The notes: generated by a model from the sequence alone, not told the origin. Positions 10,023 through 22,453 are shown, counted from the first letter of the stretch. The stretch is DNA of 64,000 bases from Leishmania donovani (GCF_000227135.1 NC_018260.1:344429-408428); one strand, 5' to 3'. Translations and numbers: made by a program.

Positions 10023-13000
10023 ATGGAGAAGGGAGATGTGTTTGTGTTTACCGGCGATGCGGGTGCTGGTAGGATTAACGGAGGTCCTGTGAAGCTATCG
10101 GACATGGTTGGTCATAAACGCATCGACATCCTGACGAACGACCACAAGGGCCTCGGCGGACTCCTCTACGAACTTAACGTGCGAAGCTCTCCAGCGGGCT
10201 CGCCCGCGGTGAATATGTGCTCCGCTGAGGAGCGCAGTGCCGCGGTGCAGCGCCGTGAGCTCGGCATTGTAGCACACTCGATCCCAGAGCGGCAGACGCG
10301 ATACGGTGTGAACGTGCTATCCCAGCCGCCGAAGGAGAGTATGTGGCAGTTCGTGAAGAGCTCCATACAGGACGATCGCGTTGTGCAAATTTTGATTGGC
10401 GCTGCCCTCGTATCTATGATACTTGGCATCACCACCCCAGACTTCCGCACCGGCGAGGTCGACCTCGCCATGGGTTGGGTCGAGGGGGCGGCCATCTTCG
10501 CCTCCGTGTTCATCGTGACAGTCGTGAACGCAGTGAACGACTACCGTAAGCAGGAGCAGTTTGCCGAGGTGATGCGGGCCGAGAACGCCGCTCGCCGCAG
10601 GGTCACAGTGTGGCGCTATGCCCCGCTCAGCAGCGCCGGCGGCTGCGGTGGCGGCGGTAGCGTGACGGGTACGGACGGCCTCGCCTGCGTGGCGCTGGAG
10701 GTGCCAAGCTCCGATATTGTCGTAGGGGACGTCGTACAGGTTAGCGCTGGGATGCAGCTAACGTTCGACGCCGTGCTGCTGGGCAGTTTGGGCCCGATCT
10801 TGGCGGACGAGAGTAGCGTCACCGGGGAGAACGATGACGTGCTGAAGCAGGCGCTCACCGACCCATTTCTCATTAGTGGGTCGTCGCTGTTGGACGGGTC
10901 AGCTGAGGGAGTGGCGCTCGTCTGCGCGGTGGGGCCCAACTCCTTTTCGGGCGAGATCACCATGTCCATTCAGTCAACGGAAAAAACGAACACGCCGCTT
11001 CAACACCAGCTCGAGGCGATGGCGGAGGTCATCGGCAAGTTCGGCATTGGCGCGGCCGTCTTCACGTTTGCAGCGCTGCTCATCAAGGAGCTCTTCATGT
11101 ACCTTGTGCGTGGCAGCCCACTGTACGCCATGAAGTTCTTTGAAAACCTGACCACGGCAATTGCCATCGTGGTGGTCGCCGTACCAGAGGGCCTACCGCT
11201 CTCCGTCACCATCTCACTCGCCTACAGCATGCGGCTCATGCTGAAGGATGGCAACCTTGTCCGCCACTTGGCAGCGTGCGAGACCATGGGCGGGGCGACG
11301 GTGCTGTGCACGGACAAGACGGGCACCTTGACGGTACCAACGATGCAAGTGAAGCAAATCTTCCTGTCCGCGGTCACGTACGCGGTAGAGGACGCCGACC
11401 CCGTCGTGGGGGGCGACCTCCCGACCTTTGGCGACGAGGAGTCACCAGCGGCGTTGCCGACTCGCTCCATACATACTCACACGTTCGCGCCGCCACCGCC
11501 GCCGCGCGGGTTTGGGCAAAGCCCGTTCTCGCGCGCGCCTCCCAGGAGAGCCATCACCGTTCCCCTACCTCCGTCGAGCGTGCAGCTTCTGCTGGATTGC
11601 ATTGTAGCCAACGCCGTTGACCCAGAGGTAGGGCGCGCGACCAACAAAACGAGCGAGGCGTTGTTGTGGCTCTGCCATCTCATGCACTGCTCGAGCAGCC
11701 ACGCAACACAGCAGGATGTGCAGTCGTTCCGCAACACTCAGGCCTCCATGCTGGCCGCGATGCAGGACCCGAGTCGGTGCCGTCGCTACCCGTTCAGCTC
11801 GCACAGCAAGATGAGCCTGTGCATGCTGCGGCAGCTGGCCCCGCCAGCTGATGCAGACAACGGAGGGGGCCGCACGCGAATCTATGCGGCCGGCGCAGCT
11901 GAGGTCATCCTAGCGCGCTGCACATCGTACATTAACGATAAGGGTGTGCCGGTGCCGCTGACGTCTGAGATGCGGGTCTGCCATGAGCAGGCGTTGACGC
12001 ACTATACCGAATCGGGGCTGCGGACTATCTGCTGTGCCTTCAGCGATGCGCACGGTGCCGCAGAGGCGATCCTGTGGAACCAGCAGCCGCAGCAGCTGCA
12101 GCACGGCGCGGCCGCTGCGTATGGCGGCGAGTTCTGCATGATCGGAATGGTCGGCCTTGAGGAGGATGTGCGGCCGGAGGTGCCTGGCGCAGTGAGCCAG
12201 TGCTTTGGAGCGGGCTTGCGCGTCATCATGATCACCGGTGACGCCACTCTCACAGCAATCAATATTGCACGCCGCTGCGGGCTGATTCGCGGCGGCTCAA
12301 GCAGTGGCGCGCTAAGGGGCTCGCCGCTGCTGGACGGCAGCCGCACCCTGCGCAACCCCGAGGCGCCTAGCTGGTCGACTACTGCTACGCTCGCGAACGG
12401 TAACGACAACGGCTTCAGCCCGACGGAGAACATTGATGCTGCCATCTTCGTGAATACGTCGCTGCTTCACTACGAAAACAGCGGCGCTGCCTCTGATGTC
12501 GAGGGTCAGTTTTTGGACAGCGCGTTTGGCCGAACAGCGTGGATGATGCAGGAACCGACCGCGAATGCGTCACCCCAGCAGCTCATAGATAGCGGCTACG
12601 CCCTCGACGGAGAAACCTTTCGGCAGCTCAGCGACACGGAGCTGCTCCAGCAGTACCTGCCGCACATTCGCATCCTTGCTCGCGCGACGCCGATGGACAA
12701 GAAGAGGCTGCTCTCCCTCCTGCGCCGCATCGACCCGAGCGCGGTGATTGCAATGACCGGCGACGGTACCAATGACGCGCCGGCACTAAAGCTTAGCGAC
12801 GTCGGATTCGCCATGAACGGCGGTAGTGACGTGGCGAAGCGCGCGTCCGATATCATTTTGCTGAACGACAACTTCATTGGCATGGTGAAGGCGACCATGT
12901 GGGGCCGAAACGTCAAGGATAACATCCGCAAGTTTCTGCAGTTTCAGCTCACGGTGAACTTTTCGGCGTGCGTTGTCTCTTTCTGTGGCGCTATCATGAG

Positions 13001-13697
13001 CGAGCAGAACATGTCGCCCCTGAAGCCGGTGCAGCTCCTCTGGTTGAACCTCATCATGGACACGCTCGCCGCCCTCGCGCTGGCGACGGAGCTGCCATGT
13101 GAGCCCATGCTCCTCTCCCGGCCGCCCGAGTCGAAGGATACCGCAATCATCGTGCCGAGCATGTGGTTCCAGATTGGCTTCCAGAGCACCTTCCAGGTCA
13201 TGTGCCAGCTTTTCCTGCTCGGCTATGGGAATGTGCTGCTGAGCGCGCGGGGGCACACGAAACCGCTGCCGCCCTCCGGGGAGCCGCCGCGCGACCCGCG
13301 CTACTTCAGCGACGCCCACATCTGCTTTCTCTTCAACTCGTTTGTGTGGATGCAGATCTTCAACTTCTTTAACGCACGTCTGCTACACCGCAGCGAGGGC
13401 TTCTTCTCCAACTGGGCGGACAGCGCCGTGCTCTTTGTTATTGTCGGCATCATTGTCGTGTTGCAGATCATAATTGTGGAGTTTGGCGGCAAGATTATGT
13501 CCACGGTGCCTCTGACAGCCCATGAGTGGTTCTATTCTGTCCTCATCGCAAGCGGCACCCTGCCGGTGGGCGCCGTCTCGCGCTGGATCTATGCCCGTTA
13601 CTCGAAACGCGTGCTGCCGCGCGACGGGTGCTCGCGAGGGTTGCTGTCGCGGCTTCGGCGCAGTGTGAAGAGTGGTAGGCTGAAGGGAAAGAGGTAG
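10023..13697 (+). CDS. P-type Ca2+-transporting ATPase, type IIB (PMCA-like)
   Basis: A 1224-residue P-type ATPase that would export Ca2+ from the cytosol across the plasma membrane or into acidic stores (acidocalcisomes). Visible motifs: VTGE actuator loop; VPEGLP at about 387-392 in TM4; CETMGGAT then the phosphorylation site DKTGTLT with Asp431; the nucleotide-domain FSSHSKMS region; and MTGDGTNDAP at 911-920. The CETMG context and the PEGLP form favour type IIB (PMCA) over SERCA. The nucleotide-binding KGA(S/P)E motif reads AGAAE, with Ala623 in the Lys position. A Pro/Arg/His-rich insertion follows the phosphorylation domain. The last ~30 residues are strongly basic with spaced hydrophobics, a possible calmodulin-binding tail. 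Start: the first ATG after the acceptor; the open frame continues upstream to 9768 but as pyrimidine-derived low complexity. Confidence 0.93.
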   Translation: MEKGDVFVFTGDAGAGRINGGPVKLSDMVGHKRIDILTNDHKGLGGLLYELNVRSSPAGSPAVNMCSAEERSAAVQRRELGIVAHSIPERQTRYGVNVLSQPPKESMWQFVKSSIQDDRVVQILIGAALVSMILGITTPDFRTGEVDLAMGWVEGAAIFASVFIVTVVNAVNDYRKQEQFAEVMRAENAARRRVTVWRYAPLSSAGGCGGGGSVTGTDGLACVALEVPSSDIVVGDVVQVSAGMQLTFDAVLLGSLGPILADESSVTGENDDVLKQALTDPFLISGSSLLDGSAEGVALVCAVGPNSFSGEITMSIQSTEKTNTPLQHQLEAMAEVIGKFGIGAAVFTFAALLIKELFMYLVRGSPLYAMKFFENLTTAIAIVVVAVPEGLPLSVTISLAYSMRLMLKDGNLVRHLAACETMGGATVLCTDKTGTLTVPTMQVKQIFLSAVTYAVEDADPVVGGDLPTFGDEESPAALPTRSIHTHTFAPPPPPRGFGQSPFSRAPPRRAITVPLPPSSVQLLLDCIVANAVDPEVGRATNKTSEALLWLCHLMHCSSSHATQQDVQSFRNTQASMLAAMQDPSRCRRYPFSSHSKMSLCMLRQLAPPADADNGGGRTRIYAAGAAEVILARCTSYINDKGVPVPLTSEMRVCHEQALTHYTESGLRTICCAFSDAHGAAEAILWNQQPQQLQHGAAAAYGGEFCMIGMVGLEEDVRPEVPGAVSQCFGAGLRVIMITGDATLTAINIARRCGLIRGGSSSGALRGSPLLDGSRTLRNPEAPSWSTTATLANGNDNGFSPTENIDAAIFVNTSLLHYENSGAASDVEGQFLDSAFGRTAWMMQEPTANASPQQLIDSGYALDGETFRQLSDTELLQQYLPHIRILARATPMDKKRLLSLLRRIDPSAVIAMTGDGTNDAPALKLSDVGFAMNGGSDVAKRASDIILLNDNFIGMVKATMWGRNVKDNIRKFLQFQLTVNFSACVVSFCGAIMSEQNMSPLKPVQLLWLNLIMDTLAALALATELPCEPMLLSRPPESKDTAIIVPSMWFQIGFQSTFQVMCQLFLLGYGNVLLSARGHTKPLPPSGEPPRDPRYFSDAHICFLFNSFVWMQIFNFFNARLLHRSEGFFSNWADSAVLFVIVGIIVVLQIIIVEFGGKIMSTVPLTAHEWFYSVLIASGTLPVGAVSRWIYARYSKRVLPRDGCSRGLLSRLRRSVKSGRLKGKR

Positions 13698-15768
13698 CGG
13701 CGGTCGTGTTTGGTCAGGGCGCCTCCTGCCCTTCTTTCACCTCTCGCCTGCACTCTCGTATCTCTCAATGCTGTGGTGGCACTTACGCGCTGCCGCCTTC
13801 CGTGCTTGTCGCTTTCTCTCTTCATGCGTGCGTAGGAAAGGTGTTCGCGTGCGCATATCAGGGAGTCGCACACTGCGCATGCTGGGGGTGGCAGGGGGTG
13901 AGCGCATCGCGTCAGCGGCGCGCCGTATTTATGTTCGTCGTCTCGCTGATCTCCTTTCTTTTTCTGGGCCTTTTTTTGATGCCGCACCAGTTCGTCTTTG
14001 TTGTGATTTGGGTCGCCCACTCCTTCTTGGTTGTGGGCGGGGATGGGGAGTTGGAAGGCGTGCTTGCCATGCGTGTTGTTTCGAACACGAAAGAAAAAAT
14101 GTATGAAAAGTCGTGGTTCATTCACTCGCTAATGTCCCCACTCTCTGACCTCTTCTCCCCAGCTTTTCTCTTTCTCGGTCTCTCCATCATAGCGCCCCAG
14201 CGATGGAAGCGAAGAGGTACGGCGTCATCGAGGCCACCGTTCTCCGTCACCTCCCCCACCGCAGGTAGACGAGGAAAGCGAACCCCACCGTGCACGCTCG
14301 GCACACACGCACGCATACACCAGGCCACCAACTTTGTTGGACATGGCGCGACACTCTCCGCAGCACTGCCCATGCCGGCGTGCGTCCGCTTTCAATGCAT
14401 CCGAGAAGCAACAAGAGCAGCGTGACCTTATCGAGTTCGTGGCGGTCCATGTGCAGACCTGGTCTGGTGCAGGCACAAAGCACTCCTGACGTGGTGCCTC
14501 TTCGCGAAAGGGGAATCATTGCCGTCCTTTTTCGCTTGCTGTGTTTCGCTCGGGCGAGATGTCTCCCCCCCCCCCCTATCGACGTCCCAAGGACCTAAGG
14601 ACGGCTCGTCTACTGCAAACCCCACCCTCATCTATCCTCCCCTTGTTTCTGGAGCACCTTCTCTCCCTCCCGCCACCCACCCACCCGCATACATACACAT
14701 GTGGACCTCAGCCTCGCTGCTCTCCTTCTCCACATTCCCTGCTGTAAGCTCACCGCTTCCCCTACACCTCCTGCACAGGCAGAAAAAGAAAGCAACCACA
14801 TCAGCAGAAGAGCGCTGCAATTGCTTTGTGCCCCACAGAAAGAGCAGCAGTTAGAAGAAAGAGAGAATCCCCCCTTCCCTCCCCTCCCCTCTCCCCAAAA
14901 GGCCAACGTCGCAAGAGCAGCGCGCGAGTTCCGACCGCCACCAGTAGACGGAAGACGAAGGCGTCCGCGGAAGTGGCAACGAGAGAGGAAAGAAAAAAAA
15001 CAAGTCCCGTTCTCTTCTCTCGAAACGCACCTTCATTTTTTTGTTTGGCTCTCCCGGACCTTTCCCCACACTTTCCTCCTTTCACTATTCTGTTTCGTGA
15101 TTCAAGCAGTCGCTGAAGGCGTGCTTGTCTATCGTTTTTCCTCTCTGTATTCGTGTGCTTTTTTGTTGTTCTCAGCGACCGTGTCGCTGCTGTCTCGCTT
15201 TCTTGTTCTCACGTCGTGTCGACTCCTTTTTGTTTCTTTTCTTTTTCTGTCTGTGTGTGTGTCGTATCTTGTGTCGCTTACTTCTGACCTGCGCGGCGCC
15301 ACACTCCGCTTCGGCCGTGTTTTTGTTGTGTGGGATTCCTTGCCTCCACCGCTTCCCCCACGTCCATCCACCTCCGATTCTCGTCAGCCTTTCGATCCGC
15401 CTCACCTCCCTCCACGCATTGTGACTATCCCCTCTCTCTCGAACTCCTACCACCGCTACTACTACCACCACACACGCCACACCCCCTCGATCGCACACGT
15501 TTCCGGCCCCGCAAGACCCCCCCCCTCTCTCACACACTCACACAACCCTCTACTATTTAGGCTCCTTGTCCTCTCTACTTCCTCATTATCCGGCACTTGG
15601 CCTCTGAGGCTCGACTCAGCCCCCATCCCCTTCCCCCTCTGTGTGTGTGCTCTCCCGCTTTCCCACCTCTCCTCTCTCTCCCTCCCCCTCCTTGTTCTCG
15701 CCTCCGCCCTTGCTGGATTCCTTGACCCAGAACAAGGTACGCCGGTACGTGCAGCCCCACCCAACCAG

Positions 15769-15794
15769 ACACACACACACACACACACACACAC
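15769..15794. repeat. AC dinucleotide microsatellite
   Basis: Thirteen uninterrupted AC units in the noncoding gap. Confidence 0.95.
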
Positions 15795-18700
15795 GGGGAC
15801 TTACGAGGGCGTACCGAAACGAAGGACAGAAAGGGGAAAAAGGGCAAAGGAGAAAGCATTCACAAAACACACACAGACTCCGCGAAGAAAAGGAAGCAAG
15901 TAAGGAGGCTGAGCAGCCTTAAAGGAAACAGAAACAAAACGAAGGGCCTAACTAGGCACGCACGCAAGCAACGCACGCAACACATTGGCTCTTCCCTCTT
16001 TCTCATACTTCTTTGCACGCACGCTTCGCCCCCCCCCCCCCTCTCACCATACCGTGTCTGTCTCGCTCTCTCCCGCACGCTCGTCATCTCAGCTAACGCC
16101 GTGGGTTTACTTGTCTTTGTGTGGCATTGATCTCATTTGTTTCCACTGCTGTGAGCAGTTTTTTTTTTTGTGGCTGTTTTCTTTTTCGGACGAAAGGCAT
16201 CAAGTGTTAGTCAGACACACACATACACACGGCAGCGTTTCTCGCTGCAGCCGAAGGCAAGCCACACGGGCAACAGGAGTTCAGCAATAAAACATATACA
16301 GAAAACCTTCACAGGCAAGAGCAGGACTCTGCTGCGCGAACGAAACGCAGCAAGAAAGGGATATATAGAGAGAGAGAACTGTTTTTTTTTTCTCCTGGGC
16401 TTTGGCTACTCTCTTCTTTTTCTTTGAGTTTGTTCTTGTGAGACCTGCAGGGTCTCTGTCTCTCTCTTGCTCCACCACCACCACCACCCCACCTCTCCCC
16501 TCCTTCCCCCTTCTGCATGCGGTATTTGCGTGGGCGTTTCACGCCTGAATTGTATAGCGTCGCCATCGTTCTTCCCGTGTCTATCTCCTTTTCTCTTTTT
16601 CCCCCTTTGATTTTGCTCGTCGCCACTAGAGTGGGGCTGCGTTTATCGGCCTTTTCCTTGTGATAGTGCTGCTTCGTCTGCTCTGGTTCATTTCTGTTTG
16701 TGCGCGGCGTTTGTGTATCTGCGTGGGTTTGAGTATTCATCTACGTGGTGTCTGGCTTGGGTTTTGCGAGTCGCCATCTCTCCCTCTTTTCCTGCCGCTG
16801 CACGGTTTTTCATTTTCACCCGCACGCAGTGAACGCACTACCCGAGACCTGCCAACATACCCTGCTCTCTTCCCTTTCCCTCCCTCTCCTTGTGCACGGC
16901 GTTTCGACGTCTGCCGCTCCTTGCTCCCTCTCTGAAGGTCTGCTTTCTGCTCACGCTAAATTAGAAGCGAGACTCAGCCAGTCTTCTGAGAGAGGCGTGC
17001 AAACTCTCCAACTGCCGGAGGCCTTTCTCCACACCCTCAATGGTTCACATTGGCTGCGTCGGTTTCATCTTCGCGTGCTTGTTTGTGTGTCTTCCTTCAC
17101 TTACCTTTCTGCTCTGTAACTCTGGCGTCTTTGCTGAGATCCTCCCGCCGCTGCTGTGTCGTGCCACGTGCTATTCTGCCATTTCGAATCTCTCATCTGA
17201 CGTCTCGGCCCACTCTCCTTTTCTCTTCCTCCTCTGAAACCTTTTCGGGAAGACGTACGAGGGTTCGTGTGTTTGTTTATTGCCCCACCTGTCTTGCACC
17301 TTGGTCGTTTTCTATTATTATCATTTTGTCGTCTCGCCTCTTCTCTCTTCACCACCCGACCTCCGTCTCGTTTTCTTGGTCCGCCTTGACAAGGCTGAGT
17401 CCTCCTTCTCCCTCCCTCTTCCCACCCACGCCATCAAGGAAGCAGAGGAAGGAAAATTATCACCATCGCGTTCGCTCTCCCGTATCTCTTTCTCTTGCTG
17501 TTTTGAATCGCATCCCTTTTTTCCCCCGCTTTTTTTTTGTGATTTCGTGGTTTTGTTTCCTTCAGATTCTTTTTTCCCTCTTTTTCTCCCCCTTGTTTGT
17601 TTTTGCAGGTTGTGTGCTCTTTCTTGGCTTTCACTTTCTGTTTTGTCTTCGTTGTGGTGGTGGTTTTCGCGTGTGTGTGTGTGTGTGTGTCGGTTGTTTT
17701 TTCTCCCGCTCAGACATACTCAAGCACCAACACGTGTGTCTGTTTCACCTTTCCTTTAGGTTTGGCCTTTGAAACCCACGCAACAACAACGGAAAAAAAA
17801 AGAGTCAAGGGGCGGCTGAGGAGGGCGTCCACACAATCGTCGTAATCAACCGCATTCACCAGCGGAAGGACTCGTTGTGGCAAAGGCACAAGCACTGCAA
17901 AGGAGCGAAATATAAACAAAAAAAGGGCGCCTTCGCATCGGGCCGCAGCTGCGCCAGTTCGGTCGTTTGTTGTTGTTGTTCTTTCTTCCTCTTCTTCCGC
18001 AAGGTGCAGCGTGTTCACGCCTACTGCTCTCTTTCCTAAGGTGGAGACCTCTTTCCTTTTCGTATCGCGTTGTGCGATCAACAACTCGTTTTTTTTTTCC
18101 GGCTTTGCGAGCGATTGTGCGGAGCGCCAAAGAGACGAAGGCCCCGAGGCGCGCCGAAAAAAAAAAAACAAAAGGGGGACGACGCAGATCGTAGCGGTAC
18201 TCAAAAGAACCAAACAACAGAAGACGCGCGTGCTTGAGTAACGGTGCATCTTTACCGGAAGCCAGCAGGCCACCACATCGACTAGCGGTCGTTATTCGGG
18301 TAAACGTGCTTTTTTGTCTTGCTCGTTCGGTTTACGCCCACGTTTCTTCCCCATTCTTTCTTTGTGCGCCTGGTGCCGTCGGTGTTTCTCGTCTCTCTGC
18401 GTGTGCGTATCGCCTGTTATATATATATACATTTTTCACTTGCCCCTTTCCTTTCTATATCTTCTGCCTTTCGCTCTTCGTCTGTTTGCTCGATTCTTTT
18501 TCCCCTGTCTGACTTTTTCACGTCATTTTGTGTTGTGTGTGCGTGCGTTCGTCCTCTTTCTTCTACTCCCTCTCTCCTTCCCACAACCTTCTTTTTTCTC
18601 TCACTTTTTTCTTCGTGTTTGCGTCTCTGCTCCCTCTTCTCCCATTGCGTGTGCGTGTGCGACCCTTTTCTTTTTCAGTTTTCTTTATGTTTTTTATATA

Positions 18701-21700
18701 TATTTCCCTCGTTGGCGTTCACTGGTTTCTTTCTTGTTTCGATCTTTTTTTTTGACCTCTCTGTCTCTGTCCAATCGCGTTCTGCAAAGAAACAAAGAAA
18801 AAAAGGCCTGCATACACCTACATACATACATACATATATATTATCGCGCACCGAAGACCCTGAAGACGCAACTGTTTCACCGGTCTCGTCGCCCTCTTCT
18901 CCATTACAAACGCATGCACACGTGCCAGCTTACCTCCTTATCTGTTTGCTGCTTGCCACTGTTTCTCGTTTTACACTGAGCTATCCCCCTCCCCTCATCA
19001 GAGACGACTGCACTCGCACATCTCTTTGTCCTCCTGGGTGCGTGTCTGTCCGCAGTCATCCGCCATTTCCTCTCTTGTCTTTGTCATCTCACATTTCTCA
19101 GTCATCACATCAGCACCCATCTCCCCCTCCTCACAAACACACGCACACACACACGTCCACCAACTCTGCTGCTCGTCTTCACCCCTGCGCGTGTTGGTGT
19201 GTAACAAGGCTGTTATCGCCTTCGCGGAGTGAGACGGCGGAGCTTCAGTGGGAGGGCGGAGAAGGACACGAAACGTGCACACACACACACGCGCGCGAAA
19301 AAAAAGAACGGCGCACCCCAGCAAAGGAGCAAACATTGTCTTTTGTTGTGTTCCGTTTATTACTACTACTCTTCTTCGGCCTCTCCTTCGCCCCGCCCCA
19401 TCCCTTTTTTGTTGTTTTGTTTATGTTTGTTGTCGGTTTTGTGTTTTTTGTTCTTCATTTGTTTTGTTTCGTCGCTGGAGAGAAGGGAGAAGCAACCGCA
19501 CCACCGAAAAAAGGGAAAACGGGAGAAAAAAGCATCCTTGTCTTCCAACGTATCTTTTTCTTTCTCTCTCCAACGTAGCCGCCGCCTCTTTTTCTTTCTT
19601 TTTCGAGAGCGCGTAACACCCAAGGGAGGGGGCATGAAAAGTGCGGATATACAAGAACAGCAAGAAAGAAAAGGGTCCTTTGTGGTTCAAGCGATGAGAT
19701 AGAAGATAACCCGTGCGTGAAGGCGAACATTTACATATCCGCGAAGTCGACGAAGAGGTGCGGAATCGGCACATCGTCTTTAAGAGTGTAGGAGTGGTGT
19801 CTTTGGCTGCGTTTTTGTTGTTGTTGTTGATTTTCGCTTTTCTTCGACTCTTCTTTTTTTCTCTCTTTGCTATTGGCGCTTGTGTGTTGATGAGTGCTCC
19901 CCTTCACTGCACTCCCCCCCCCCTTTCCGACCACTTTATGATCTCGTCGAAGCTGCGCTCATACACGGAAATACACGCACTCAAAAGTGACAGGGAGCCC
20001 TGTGGGAGACGTTTATTTGTGTGTCTCCTTCGTACAACGTGACGCTCTTGATACGTGAGCGCAACGGCGACCCACTTTTTCACCTCTTGCCTTTTCTGTT
20101 GTCTTTTTCCTCCTTTCGCATTCTCCTTCATTTCCACGTGGACTCCTCCTCTGGAGCTTTCTCAGTGCGTTGACATTCTCTCCACCCTCTCTCGACCTTG
20201 ACCGCACCCTTCGCCCACTTTCGGTTGTGTTTCGTACACCAGATATCACATTTCGCTTGCGTCTCTTTTTCCCCGATTGCTCTTTGGCTTTTTTAGCGGC
20301 TACCTCGGTGCCCCTTCACCGTCGCCCCTGCACACTGACGCTCATATCTCCCTTCTCTTCTATCACGCACTCCCACGCACCACAGGTTGGTCTCTCTGTT
20401 TCAGCTCTCGGCAAAAGCCTGCTTTGGACAACACAGCCACTCCTCTTCTCTACTCCAGACAGCTGTGTTCCCTTCCAACGACTTTGCCATTATCTGTTTC
20501 CATCTCTACATCCAAGACACACTTCTCTTCCTTCACTGCCAACCGCAGCACACGGCACGAAACCCAAGTGAGCTTCTAGCGGCACCCGCTCGGTGTCTTT
20601 TCTTTTTTTTTCTCTCTCTCGTGTTTCCCACATTGCGTTGCTCTGACACACTTTCGTTTCTTCATTTTTTTCTTTGCTCTGCCTTGGGTGCCTTTTTGTT
20701 CACGCGCGCTGCTCCGCAGTGCTCGTTTCTCGCCACAGCTAAAGAGGGACAACCTCGTTCCAAAGACGGTCTTTGCCCTTCTTTGGTCACTTCTTCCTCG
20801 TTTCCTTCGTTTTTCTTTATCTCCGTTTGTGTGTGTGTGTGTGTATCGCCTGTTGTTGTTTTTTTTGGTGCTTGTTGAGGTTTGCTGCTTTTCCCTGTTC
20901 ACTTTTGGATGGATTTTATTTTGTTTGGGAAGGGAAGTCCTTCTTTGCTCCTCTCCTCTGTTTGTGATCGCCGCCCCGCGCGCACGATCCCCCTCCCCCT
21001 TCTTTGAGTCTTCTCGCGTGCTCTCTTCCTCCTACACCCTCGGTTCTTGACCTTTGGCGCAGCGCGTTCTCGGACCTCCCCTCTCTGGCGCCGTTTCTCC
21101 GTCGCTATATCGATTAGTGTTTTTTTTTTTCAGTGCACATCGTACCGCTATCTGTTCGCTTTCGGTTTGCTTTTAGTTCTATCTTGGTTTCCTGTATTCG
21201 CCGAAGTGCGTGAAAGGTCGAGTCCTCCTCTTCTTCGTTGTCCCCTCCCCACCTCCTCTTCCCTTCCCTTGTCTCGCCCTCGCTCTCGATCTTTTCGTTT
21301 GCCCTGGCTAGCGTTGTCGGTGCTTGGTGCTCACTTCTCCTCTCCTTGTCTTTTTTTTGTGTGTGTGCACTCGGCCTCTTCGCCGCAGCATTTATTCTTT
21401 GCTTTCGCTTTTTGGGGGGACGGGGGGCCACTCAAGCTCAAAAAAAAACAATCGCAACGAAAATCCTCGCGTTGTCCCTCCCTCGCCTTCTCTGTCCCCC
21501 TCATCCCTCCCTCCTTCCCTCCCTCCCCCCACCTCGCTAAGCATTTCAAAAGGGTACAGCCCGGACGCCAAGAAAAGGAAACAAGGCAGCGTTAGGCCTT
21601 CCTTTCATCCCTTTTTTCTATCATTACTATTTCGTTTCACCTTAGCAGATTACTTTTCACACACACTGTGCGCGTTCGGCCGTCCCGCTGTCGCTGGCTT

Positions 21701-22206
21701 TCTTCAGCTGTTCGCGTTCATCAGGTGGCGTTTCCGCCCGACTCCTTTTTTTGCTGGTTGTTTTGTGGGCTCTGCTGGGGTTAGTGCGCTGACGCCATCT
21801 CTCTCTCTCTCTGTTTTCCTTCGTATCGTGGCACCACACACGCACGCACGCGCACTCTCGTTCTCTTGTATTCCTTTGTTGTTGTTTGTTTGCTCTTTGG
21901 GAGGGTGAGCGTTTCTGACGAATTCGCAGTGGCCTGGCGTTCTCTCTGCAGGAGGAGTAGCGAGCAGCCGCGTGGGTTGTCTGCAGCTGTTCACCTCTTT
22001 CGTTGTTTATTATTTTGCGTGCTTGTGAGTGTGTGTGGGAGGCATTCGGCTTCCCACTCCTCCACCTCTCCGCATTCTCTTAGACAGGCATCAGTCAGCA
22101 TACCGCGATTTTCTAGCGAGTCCAGTGGAAAACACAAGCGGGCACACACGCACGCGCACACTTCCCTGTTCCGATTTCTTTTGTTCTTGTTGGTGCTCTA
22201 CTTTGG

Positions 22207-22248
22207 CGGTCGGCCTTTTTTTTTCTGTTGTTCTTCTCTGTGTGAAAG
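22207..22248 (+). promoter_or_regulatory. Candidate spliced-leader acceptor upstream of the PSP1 gene
   Basis: A T-rich pyrimidine tract at about 22213-22240 is followed by AG at 22247-22248, about 200 nt before the start codon. Many other tract-plus-AG combinations lie further upstream, so the site is uncertain. Confidence 0.3.
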
Positions 22249-22453
22249 AGAGAAACTGCCGTTGAACGTCTTTGGCGTCGTGTGCGCCTCTGTTGGTGCC
22301 GTTATTGTTTTTCCGGTCGTGGATGTATCGCGCCTGAAGAGCGCCTCACGTTGGCCTCTTCGTTTAGCTGTTTCCGTATCTCTTTTGCTGTATTTCGGTC
22401 TTGCGCACACCGCCTTTTCAGTTTCTGTCGTTCTCCACGTATCGGGGACCGGC

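Larger units (their letters stand above)
13698..22453. other. 8.8-kb gene-poor gap of alternating pyrimidine and A/purine-rich blocks
   Basis: I find no credible protein gene here. The longest open frames (400 and 419 codons, near 14701 and 18319) are strings of Ser, Leu, Phe, Pro and Cys with no domain, as expected from C/T-rich DNA. The + strand alternates long polypyrimidine stretches with shorter A/G-rich blocks, for example about 14770-14870, 15780-15960, 16230-16380, 17790-17930, 18120-18250, 18780-18850, 19230-19330 and 21430-21600. An AC microsatellite lies at 15769-15794. The region is probably the 3' UTR of the Ca2+ pump plus a long 5' UTR of the PSP1 gene. An unrecognised noncoding RNA is not excluded. 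Confidence 0.55.

Noticed and set aside
14701..15903. 400-codon + strand open frame in the large gap
   Set aside because: Composition is dominated by residues encoded by C/T-rich DNA and an AC microsatellite, with no domain or conserved-looking segment. The start is not preceded by a clean acceptor and it lacks the coding character of the neighbours.
18319..19578. 419-codon + strand open frame
   Set aside because: A string of Phe/Leu/Ser/Pro/Cys from polypyrimidine DNA followed by a His/Thr-rich stretch from CA repeats; overlapping frames look the same, so it is best explained as noncoding.
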